Positions 1 to 5,088 of a stretch of DNA of 5,088 bases are shown piece by piece (the first letter of the stretch is position 1; every line of letters starts with the position of its first letter). Origin of the DNA: Verrucomicrobiales bacterium. GTDB lineage: Bacteria; Verrucomicrobiota; Verrucomicrobiia; Verrucomicrobiales; Akkermansiaceae. The translations under genes were made by a program, and so were the position numbers. The stretch covers positions 1 to 5,088 of the forward strand of contig DPWT01000215.1 in the NCBI GenBank assembly GCA_003527555.1, read 5' to 3'. The notes under the pieces were generated by a model. That model worked only from the letters and a program-made list of their open reading frames with translations, made no database searches and was not told the origin of the DNA.

Positions 1-38
1 ATGCTTAGGATTTCCGAATTTCCTATTAGCCTCGCAAC

Positions 39-1289
39 ATGCCTCAGCAAGCACCCAACATTCGCCGCGCAGCTATCTCAGCATTACGCGCATGGTCCAA
101 AGGACACACCTATATGGATACTCTGATCGAGCGTCACGCCACTAAAAATGGAGTAAGTCGTCAGGATCGTGCACTTTTACAATCTATCGTCTATTCCGTG
201 ATACGTAACAGACGAATTCTTGACGTATGGATCGGGAAACTACGTAAAGGCAAGCTAGACCACGAAACACGTGACATACTACGTGTCGGCTTGTGCCAAC
301 TTCTGCTATTAGGCATAGCGGATCATGCTGCTGTCAATGAAACGGTTAATTGTGCCAAATCGTCTGTTAGGGGTTTGATAAATGCAGTGATGCGCCAAGC
401 CATTACAAGGCGAGGCAGACTCTTGGCTGATGTCGCAGAAATGTCTCCTCCAGTGCGCTTCTCGCACCCAGATTGGCTTTGGAACCGTTGGTGCAGGCAG
501 TTTGGAAAAAAAGATGCATTACAGTTGTTAACTTGGAACAATGAGCAAGCTGTCACGCTCGGGCGAATTAATCCGCTCATACCTGAAGCAGCTGAAGCAG
601 TTCTCTCATATGAAAATGCAACTCCTATCGAAGGCTTGGATGCATTTATCAAAATCGAAGGTGCTCCACCAGCCGATTGGATGAAAAATGGATATATCTA
701 TATCCAAGATCCCGCCACATGCCATTGTGTGGATTTATTAAATCCTCAACCCGGCGAGTCGATACTCGATGCATGCGCCGCACCAGGAGGTAAAACCGCT
801 TTGATAGCGGCGGCTATGAAAAACCGCGGAGAGATCCTCTGTACGGACAGTAATGAAAAACGCCTTCCCCGACTGGATGAGAATCTAACAAATCTTGGGG
901 TTGATATCGCAAGCGTCAGGGCCTTCGATTGGACGCACCAAGCTCCTGATGAGTGGCACGGATTATTTGATGCCATCTTATTGGATGTGCCATGCTCAAA
1001 CACTGGCGTTCTACGGCGACGTGTTGATGCACGCTGGAGATTAAGGGCAGAACACATAACGGATCTGTGTAATATTCAATATTCCATCCTTGAAAACGCC
1101 CTGCAATGCCTTCGTGATGGAGGTCGCATTGTCTACTCGACGTGCTCAATCGAGCCAGATGAAAACAATTCTCTCATTGAAAAATTCATCAGCGAGCACT
1201 CGGATTGGCAACTCACAAAAAGTCACCAAGCACTTCCATTTCGAGATAATACTGATGGCGCTTATGCTGCGCGCATTGAGCGGGTTTGA
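39..1289 (+). CDS. rsmB: 16S rRNA (cytosine-C5) methyltransferase, RsmB/Sun family
   Basis: Predicted cytoplasmic enzyme that uses S-adenosylmethionine to make 5-methylcytosine in 16S rRNA (C967 in E. coli numbering for the family). The 416-residue protein is full length for RsmB. Residues 1 to about 130 form a NusB-like helical RNA-binding domain, and the rest is the Rossmann methyltransferase. Visible motifs are QDPAT (223-227), the SAM-binding motif DACAAPGGKT (244-253), motif IV DVPCSNTGVLRR (316-327, Cys319) and motif VI YSTCSIEPDEN (366-376, Cys369). Those two cysteines are the base-releasing and nucleophilic pair of the family. The C-terminal DGAYAARIER matches the usual RsmB ending. 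In-frame TAG codons at 6-8 and 27-29 make this ATG the first possible one. No Shine-Dalgarno sequence is seen. The exact target base is inferred from the family; other NusB-fused m5C methyltransferases are the only real alternative. Confidence 0.93.
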   Translation: MPQQAPNIRRAAISALRAWSKGHTYMDTLIERHATKNGVSRQDRALLQSIVYSVIRNRRILDVWIGKLRKGKLDHETRDILRVGLCQLLLLGIADHAAVNETVNCAKSSVRGLINAVMRQAITRRGRLLADVAEMSPPVRFSHPDWLWNRWCRQFGKKDALQLLTWNNEQAVTLGRINPLIPEAAEAVLSYENATPIEGLDAFIKIEGAPPADWMKNGYIYIQDPATCHCVDLLNPQPGESILDACAAPGGKTALIAAAMKNRGEILCTDSNEKRLPRLDENLTNLGVDIASVRAFDWTHQAPDEWHGLFDAILLDVPCSNTGVLRRRVDARWRLRAEHITDLCNIQYSILENALQCLRDGGRIVYSTCSIEPDENNSLIEKFISEHSDWQLTKSHQALPFRDNTDGAYAARIERV

Positions 1290-1349
1290 TAAAGCATAAC
1301 ATGATAGATCTCGACGCACGGCATCTCATCCCTTAATATCCCCTCCAAG

Positions 1350-1484
1350 ATGAAATCTTGTTTCAGTATTCTTGTCGCTCTTGTTATTCTAGTCGTTTTT
1401 ATTGGCACAGCTGGAGTTCTCATATACACCAGTTCTAACACCGAGGTAAGTGCTGGCCCAGAAGCCGAAGACGTCACCCCATGA
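1350..1484 (+). CDS. Small single-span membrane protein, function unknown, overlapping nadD
   Basis: A 44-residue open frame beginning MKSCFSILVALV. Residues 5 to about 26 are an unbroken hydrophobic stretch (I, L, V, F, A, G) ending in Tyr26. The tail that follows (27-44) is polar and acidic, with Glu32, Glu38, Glu40 and Asp41, and ends in Pro. One Lys at position 2 and the acidic tail suggest an N-in, C-out signal anchor. There is no clear AXA cleavage site and no lipobox. The stop TGA shares bases with the nadD start in an ATGA overlap, the usual arrangement for translational coupling. It lies on the same strand as rsmB and nadD and fills most of the gap between them. No Shine-Dalgarno sequence precedes it; the leader is CCCCTCC-rich. 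I do not recognise a family. The hydrophobic composition and the overlap make it more likely real than chance, but it is unproven. Confidence 0.62.
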   Translation: MKSCFSILVALVILVVFIGTAGVLIYTSSNTEVSAGPEAEDVTP

Positions 1485-2116
1485 CCGCAACAATGCTGAA
1501 GGAAACGACGGAGCCAAACACCCCCAGCTCCATCTGCTTATATGGAGGCACATTTGACCCAATTCATCTAGGACACACCCACATTGCAAAAGCGGCCCTC
1601 GATCTTTTCAAGTTTGAGCAGGTTGTCTTTCTACCCTGCAAGCAGTCTCCTCACAAAACCAAGGAAAGGCACGCAGCCAAACATCACCGACTCGCCATGT
1701 GCAAACTGGCCATTACTGGCATGGAATGGGCTAATGTAGAGGATTTTGATCTCAACACTCCAGAGCCCTCCTATTCATGGCGAGTGGTGGAGGCAATGCA
1801 GAATCAGTTTCCTGGTGCTCAATTATTCTGGCTGATGGGATCCGACCAGTGGCAAGCATTACACGAATGGAATCGGCCAGACTACCTCGCTGGATTGGTC
1901 GAGTTTATCGTTTTCTCTCGTGGAGCCACTCCCGTTGAACGCTCTGGATTTCAAATGCACGCCATACATGGAGCGCATCCAGCATCAGCAACGATCATTC
2001 GCGAGAACCCCGCTGGTCGACAACAAAAAGACTGGCTTCATCCGGAGGTGCTTAAATATATAAAAAAACATGGGCTTTACGATGACGTCGCTAAATTCAA
2101 TAAAGCGGATGATTGA
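1481..2116 (+). CDS. nadD: Nicotinate-nucleotide adenylyltransferase (NadD)
   Basis: Predicted cytoplasmic enzyme that joins nicotinate mononucleotide and ATP to give deamido-NAD, the step before NAD synthetase in both de novo and salvage NAD synthesis. The 211-residue protein is typical in length. Visible signatures are the nucleotidyltransferase motif GGTFDPIHLGH (22-32, with the HxGH-type histidines), SPHK (56-59), EPSYSW (95-100, the family's SYT-like segment), LMGSDQW (118-124) with Trp130 soon after, and the C-terminal SATIIR (169-174), which stands where most NadD proteins have ISSTxIR. The ending LHPEVLKYIKKHGLY (186-200) is also typical. About 17 residues precede the core. The 1481 start is chosen because it overlaps the stop of the small membrane gene (ATGA); an in-frame ATG at 1493 is the alternative. 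Expression probably depends on coupling to the gene in front. Confidence 0.94.
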   Translation: MTATMLKETTEPNTPSSICLYGGTFDPIHLGHTHIAKAALDLFKFEQVVFLPCKQSPHKTKERHAAKHHRLAMCKLAITGMEWANVEDFDLNTPEPSYSWRVVEAMQNQFPGAQLFWLMGSDQWQALHEWNRPDYLAGLVEFIVFSRGATPVERSGFQMHAIHGAHPASATIIRENPAGRQQKDWLHPEVLKYIKKHGLYDDVAKFNKADD

Positions 2117-2141
2117 CCTCCATCGCAAAAAACGCTAAACT
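2113..2141 (+). promoter_or_regulatory. Candidate sigma70-type promoter for the TPR gene
   Basis: TTGACC (2113-2118, five of six matches to the -35 consensus) lies 17 bases before TAAACT (2136-2141, four of six to the -10 consensus). The -35 box overlaps the nadD stop codon. Transcription would begin near 2148, inside the left arm of the dyad at 2144-2174. This is a match by eye only. Confidence 0.42.
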
Positions 2142-2143
2142 TC

Positions 2144-2174
2144 TATTCACTCTCTGAATTCAGATGAGTGAATA
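2144..2174. repeat. 31-nt near-perfect dyad / hairpin between nadD and the TPR gene
   Basis: The arm TATTCACTC (2144-2152) is matched exactly by GAGTGAATA (2166-2174). The bases between are the perfect palindrome TCTGAATTCAGA (2153-2164) plus one unpaired T (2165). As RNA it folds into a stem of about 13 pairs with one bulge and a small AATT loop. No T-run follows on the plus strand, so it is a poor match to an intrinsic terminator. It could be a 3' stabilising hairpin of the nadD message, a 5'-UTR hairpin of the TPR message, or a protein-binding operator just downstream of the candidate promoter. Confidence 0.6.
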
Positions 2175-2209
2175 AATTAATACCCTCCTCTATCCCCTAT
2201 TCATATACC

Positions 2210-3010
2210 ATGAGACATTCCCTTCACTCAATACCTAGCATTTTGTTCGCCACAATCGTAATGACTGGCAGTGCTTTTGCCCAGAGCTCTAAAGAGGCAA
2301 CAAAGACCGATCAGCCAACAAAAGACAGCCCAGCGGTGAAAGTGTGGCGCGAATTCATGAACTTACCGATTGAGAAGCGTAAAGAATTTGGTGGAAAGCT
2401 GCTCCGCATACAGAACATGTTCAATCAAAAGAGAATATTTGATGCTCTAGCAATGATTGATGAGGTCGATGCCATATTCAAAGATCACCCGGCAACGCTT
2501 AATATCAAAGGGGCATGCTATGTCGAAATTCGTGCATTCGACAAAGCCATGGTAATTTTCAATCGCATTCTTAAGATCGCACCAGACAATCTCAATGTGC
2601 AATTCAATCTAGCAGAGGTCGATTTTGTGACCAAGCGGTGGGAATCGGCACACAATCGCTTTGAAAAGCTTCTCACTGGTATGGGTGAAAACAACATGGG
2701 TATGTTACGCCTGTGTGAGTTCAAGCTGTTATTATGCAAAATCAAAACTAACAGGGAAAAAGAAGCCGAGTCCCTCGCTGAGAAATATGATGAATGGGAT
2801 GATTCACCATTTTATTACTACTCGCGAGCTGCATTACTTTATAATCAAGACCGCAAGATTGATGCTGAAAAAATGTTACGCAACGCACGTTTTGTATGGC
2901 GCAACAAGAACATCCTATCGCCATGGCAAGACACCCTGATCGAGTTTGGCTACATCCGCAGCTTTTATGGCGGCGATATCGTCCCTGATTCCAAAAACAA
3001 CGGAGAATGA
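2210..3010 (+). CDS. Exported tetratricopeptide (TPR) repeat protein
   Basis: A 266-residue protein with a Sec-type signal peptide: basic start MRHSLH, hydrophobic core at about 8-20, and the cleavage site SAFA-QSS after residue 24. A short Lys/Thr/Pro-rich linker follows. Helix pairs of TPR type can be read at about 62-93, 94-127 (ending LKIAPDN, the classic TPR close), 128-160 and 199-232. The rest is helical and ends after a GYIRSFYGGD segment. No enzyme motif is visible, so a scaffold or binding role in the periplasm or envelope is the most that can be said. The open frame extends up to a GTG at 2168, but that codon sits inside the dyad and would add 14 residues ahead of a well-formed signal peptide. 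ATG 2210 is therefore chosen. The leader before it is pyrimidine-rich without a Shine-Dalgarno site. It probably has its own promoter. Confidence 0.82.
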   Translation: MRHSLHSIPSILFATIVMTGSAFAQSSKEATKTDQPTKDSPAVKVWREFMNLPIEKRKEFGGKLLRIQNMFNQKRIFDALAMIDEVDAIFKDHPATLNIKGACYVEIRAFDKAMVIFNRILKIAPDNLNVQFNLAEVDFVTKRWESAHNRFEKLLTGMGENNMGMLRLCEFKLLLCKIKTNREKEAESLAEKYDEWDDSPFYYYSRAALLYNQDRKIDAEKMLRNARFVWRNKNILSPWQDTLIEFGYIRSFYGGDIVPDSKNNGE

Positions 3011-3025
3011 TCTGCCAAATATTGG

Positions 3026-3478
3026 TTATGTAAGCTCGAGTGGGTAGTCCGTAACCTGCTCAAAATGTATTCCATAGGTGGCCGCAATTTCCGGAGCTGA
3101 TGATTGGCTGTAAATATCACGGTAATATATCTCCTTGATACCATAGGCACACAAGGTTTGCATGCAAGAGGTGCAGGGCATTGTCGTTGACGCCATGAGC
3201 TTTACCTCACCTCGCTTAAATAAGCTGCAAAGGTTCACCTCAGCATGAAGCATAAACTTCTGCCGTTGATCACGGTCATCCCAAAAGCCGTCCGGCGCAT
3301 CAAATCCTGGCGCAAGCCCGTTATAGGCAGTCCCGATCACGCGGTTGTCAAAATCCAACGCTGCTGCGCCCACTTTGCGAAATGGATCTTCAGACCTCAA
3401 ACTCGCAACATGTGCTAATGCCATGGCATACTGTGGAATTGTTATTCGCCCACGCGGACTACCCTCTGATTTGCTCAT
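3026..3478 (-). CDS. dCMP deaminase-type zinc-dependent cytidine deaminase family protein
   Basis: Predicted zinc hydrolase of the cytidine/deoxycytidylate deaminase fold. The likeliest reaction is dCMP to dUMP, feeding dTMP synthesis in the cytoplasm. From this start it has 150 residues. Visible elements are RSEDPFRKVGAAALDFDN (28-45), AYNGLAPG (51-58, like the GYNGxP loop of dCMP deaminases), HAE (78-80, zinc ligand and catalytic Glu) and PCTSC (101-105, the two zinc cysteines), with another Cys five residues on. The frame stays open to an ATG at 3550, which would add 24 residues (Ser/His-rich with two Cys) not expected in the family. Neither start has a clear Shine-Dalgarno site. ATG 3478 is preferred because the conserved core begins about 13 residues after it. 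The gene converges on the TPR gene with a 15-bp gap and lies downstream of holB. Substrate is inferred; another nucleotide deaminase of the same fold is possible. Confidence 0.85.
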   Translation of the reverse strand: MSKSEGSPRGRITIPQYAMALAHVASLRSEDPFRKVGAAALDFDNRVIGTAYNGLAPGFDAPDGFWDDRDQRQKFMLHAEVNLCSLFKRGEVKLMASTTMPCTSCMQTLCAYGIKEIYYRDIYSQSSAPEIAATYGIHFEQVTDYPLELT

Positions 3479-3550
3479 GCACAAAATCGAACACTCTAGA
3501 GGATGTAATGTCGAGTGCGAAGAACCATGTAGGCTTGTATCGCTAGACAT

Positions 3551-3726
3551 ATTTCACTGATTTTGCTAATCCAAACACAAGCGTGTCATAGGTTGGTTAC
3601 TCGTGCTGCGATATTCTGTTATCAGAGACAAAGTGAGTAATTAGTCACCACCCACGTGTATACACCTGCGTAACTGACTACATTACAAATTGAACATCAG
3701 CATCTTCGCAATGAATTAGGTAGTTG
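3551..3726. other. 176-bp spacer between holB and the deaminase gene, with small dyads
   Basis: No gene is seen here on either strand. The spacer holds a 16-bp dyad with one mismatched pair, GTGAGTAATTAGTCAC (3633-3648), and a perfect 10-bp palindrome GTGTATACAC (3656-3665). TAGTCA (3642-3647) and TGACTA (3675-3680) form a further inverted pair almost centred on that palindrome. No convincing terminator with a T-run follows holB and no strong promoter is evident for the deaminase gene. The length suggests the deaminase gene may have its own control and not simply be read through from holB. Confidence 0.45.
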
Positions 3727-4746
3727 TTAGCCGAATGCTTTCAAAAAGGCTACCTCAAGAGCAAGTTGCTCTTGTGCATTGGTTTCGAGATTAGCACGAA
3801 GCTCTTCCAGTGCCCCAATTCTCTGGAGCAAATCAGCAAGTGTGTGCGCCTCCGCCACTTTGGAGGTGCTGGAATTCACCTGAGGTAGATCCAGTTCAGA
3901 CACACCACACTTTTGCCGAATGACATCACCCATCCAAGCGATGATCGTCTCTAACACTTTGTCCCGCTCGTTGAGATACTCAGCCTCCGTTTGTGCGATG
4001 TAAAATACCTCGCGATCCTTGAGCCATGCGACACTATCAGTGGTGTTCTTATATTTTTTACTCTCTTCCCTGAATGCGAGATCATTTGATTTGCTGATTT
4101 CAGCTTTCTTGATAGCGAGGACTTGACTAAGGCATGCCCTCAAGGTCAGAGCGGTAGCGATATCACCTAGGCCAGAGCGTGTGTAGCGTGTGAGGACATC
4201 GAGCATTTTCTGACCACACTCGCCCGCTTCACGCTTACCGGCAGCCGTAATCAGTGGCAGTCGCACGCAACGGGACAAAATAGTAGGCAGCAAAAGTTCA
4301 GGGGCATCACTTAGCAATAACAATAGGCTATCCGGCGGTGGCTCTTCGAGAGTTTTAAGAAAAGCGTTCTCAGCCTCGATACCCATGCGGTCAGCATGCA
4401 AGATCACTCCTACTTTCCATTTACCGGGAGCCGAGGCAACGTGAAACGCCTTTTCTAGTGCACGCATGTCATCGATAGAAATCTTACGAGATTTTGACCT
4501 TGGTCTGACGATACGCACTAGTTCACCCTCAAGTTCGTCAAGTGACTCCTCAATTGGCATTTCAACTTCACCAAAAAGATTAGCGGTGGAATCGACTTGA
4601 GCCGGATTGACAAGCGATATGATTTTCGCTGCCAAGGCAGATTTCCCACTACCCACCTCCCCGGTTAGTAAAAACGCGTGAGCTAGTCTCTCCCGCTGGT
4701 GGGCCATCTCAATTAGATTATAGGCTTTTTCCGCTGTGAATGCCAT
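3727..4746 (-). CDS. holB: DNA polymerase III subunit delta' (clamp loader, HolB-like)
   Basis: Predicted delta-prime subunit of the clamp loader, which opens the sliding clamp and loads it on primed DNA at the replication fork. From this start it is 339 residues, near the family's usual length. Visible elements are the N-terminal RLAHAFLLTG (20-29), a full P-loop GEVGSGKS (29-36), a weak Walker B region VGVILHADRM (112-121), the strongly diagnostic NAFLKTLEEPP (127-137) and ILSRC (156-160, the SRC motif). Residues from about 190 on are helical, as expected for the collar domain. No cysteine lies between the P-loop and the SRC motif, so the Cys4 zinc module of E. coli delta-prime is absent. 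In-frame starts exist at 4776 (TTG), 4773 and 4755 (ATG). ATG 4746 is chosen because AGGA lies 8 bases before it and homologues usually begin near this point. A gamma/tau-like protein is less likely because of the length and the weak Walker B. Confidence 0.87.
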   Translation of the reverse strand: MAFTAEKAYNLIEMAHQRERLAHAFLLTGEVGSGKSALAAKIISLVNPAQVDSTANLFGEVEMPIEESLDELEGELVRIVRPRSKSRKISIDDMRALEKAFHVASAPGKWKVGVILHADRMGIEAENAFLKTLEEPPPDSLLLLLSDAPELLLPTILSRCVRLPLITAAGKREAGECGQKMLDVLTRYTRSGLGDIATALTLRACLSQVLAIKKAEISKSNDLAFREESKKYKNTTDSVAWLKDREVFYIAQTEAEYLNERDKVLETIIAWMGDVIRQKCGVSELDLPQVNSSTSKVAEAHTLADLLQRIGALEELRANLETNAQEQLALEVAFLKAFG

Positions 4747-4754
4747 CAAAGACA

Positions 4755-4758
4755 TCCT
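4755..4758 (-). promoter_or_regulatory. Shine-Dalgarno site that decides the holB start
   Basis: AGGA on the minus strand lies 8 bases before the ATG at 4746. It is the only well-spaced Shine-Dalgarno match before any gene in the window, and it favours this start over the upstream TTG 4776, ATG 4773 and ATG 4755; its last A is also the first base of ATG 4755, so it cannot serve that codon. Confidence 0.45.
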
Positions 4759-4895
4759 GCACCCCCACACCATCAACTCAATGCCAAAAGCTCAAGATAT
4801 TACTAAGTTTGCAAAACAAATCTACTCGCGCATAACGTTACAAGTTTGTGATAATTGCTGATCTAGTACGATACACAATACACGCTCAAATTACT

Positions 4896-4905
4896 TTGAC
4901 ATAAT
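4896..4905 (+). promoter_or_regulatory. Candidate promoter element before the exported-protein gene
   Basis: CATAAT (4900-4905) matches the -10 consensus at five of six bases. The hexamer 17 bases upstream (4877-4882, AATACA) is a weak -35. Transcription would then start near 4911-4912, only two or three bases before the ATG at 4914, giving an almost leaderless message. A perfect TTGACA (4896-4901) overlaps the element, but its -10 would fall inside the coding region, so it is probably coincidental. Confidence 0.3.
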
Positions 4906-4913
4906 ATTTTACC

Positions 4914-5088
4914 ATGAAAAAAACACTAATACATATATCCGTGGGTATTGCTCTACACGGATTAATCATTGCAGGTCCTGCACAAGAAATCGCAAAAAAG
5001 CACGCAGCTGCCTCGGCGACTGAACTTGAAGCATACCTAAAAACCAATCCCAAAGCTGAGGATAAAAATGACGCCGTCGAACTCCTAC
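4914..5088 (+). CDS. N-terminal part of an exported protein, function unknown (cut by window edge)
   Basis: The frame is open from ATG 4914 to the window end, giving 58 residues. It begins MKKTLIHISVGIALHGLIIAG, with a basic start and a hydrophobic core at about 4-20, then GPA-QE, a plausible signal peptidase I site after residue 23. The mature part is charged and helical (KKHAAASATELEAYLKTNP and on), with no diagnostic motif before the window ends. Secreted thioredoxin-like or helical-repeat proteins can begin this way, but that cannot be decided from this fragment. It diverges from holB across a 167-bp gap and has no Shine-Dalgarno site. Confidence 0.72.
   Translation, partial: MKKTLIHISVGIALHGLIIAGPAQEIAKKHAAASATELEAYLKTNPKAEDKNDAVELL

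Noticed and set aside
323..1149. Minus-strand open frames opposite rsmB
   Set aside because: They lie wholly inside a gene with a complete set of family motifs and show no protein-like features; they are shadows.
1301..1336. Eleven-codon frame (MIDLDARHLIP) between rsmB and the small membrane gene
   Set aside because: It is too short, has no ribosome site, lies in a different frame from the small gene, and has no recognisable character.
2661..2939. Plus-strand frame inside the TPR gene in another phase
   Set aside because: Its composition is not protein-like, and the TPR frame with its signal peptide explains the region.
3011..3025. Short inverted repeat CCAA-ATA-TTGG between the convergent TPR and deaminase genes as a bidirectional terminator
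   Set aside because: Four AT-rich base pairs with no T-run are too weak to call a terminator.
4833..4840. Palindrome TAACGTTA in the holB/exported-protein gap
   Set aside because: Eight bases of perfect symmetry are expected by chance at this scale, and no partner site is seen.
4896..4901. Perfect TTGACA as the -35 box of the exported-protein gene
   Set aside because: The matching -10 position falls inside the coding region of the gene it would serve.

Overview
The window looks like an ordinary chromosomal housekeeping segment from a Gram-negative bacterium of moderate GC content. My best guess is the Verrucomicrobiota (the Akkermansia/Rubritalea side). That rests on the general look of the proteins, the shortage of Shine-Dalgarno sites and the exported TPR protein, and not on a marker gene, so it is tentative. 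I see no rRNA, tRNA, CRISPR array, insertion sequence, integrase or phage gene.

Plus strand, left part: a complete rsmB-type 16S rRNA m5C methyltransferase (39-1289) is followed by a 44-residue single-span membrane protein (1350-1484). The stop codon of that small gene overlaps the start of nadD in an ATGA junction, and nadD (1481-2116) encodes nicotinate-nucleotide adenylyltransferase. The small gene is short enough to be missed by ordinary gene calling and is probably translationally coupled to nadD. A likely promoter overlaps the nadD stop codon, and a long near-perfect dyad follows it (2144-2174). Next comes an exported TPR-repeat protein (2210-3010), whose start I place at an ATG after the dyad and not at the upstream GTG inside it.

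Minus strand, right part: a dCMP deaminase-type zinc enzyme (3026-3478, possibly to 3550) converges on the TPR gene with only a 15-bp gap. Upstream of it, after a 176-bp spacer that contains several small dyads, lies a DNA polymerase III delta-prime (HolB-like) clamp-loader subunit (3727-4746). Diverging from holB, the start of another exported protein (4914 onward, plus strand) is cut by the window edge.

The themes are ribosome maturation (RsmB), NAD synthesis (NadD), and nucleotide supply and DNA replication (dCMP deaminase, HolB), alongside two exported proteins of unknown role. I do not see convincing evidence for a new multi-gene system. The items most worth a second look are the small membrane gene coupled to nadD, the 31-nt dyad between nadD and the TPR gene, and the delta-prime subunit with a full P-loop but no zinc-module cysteines.
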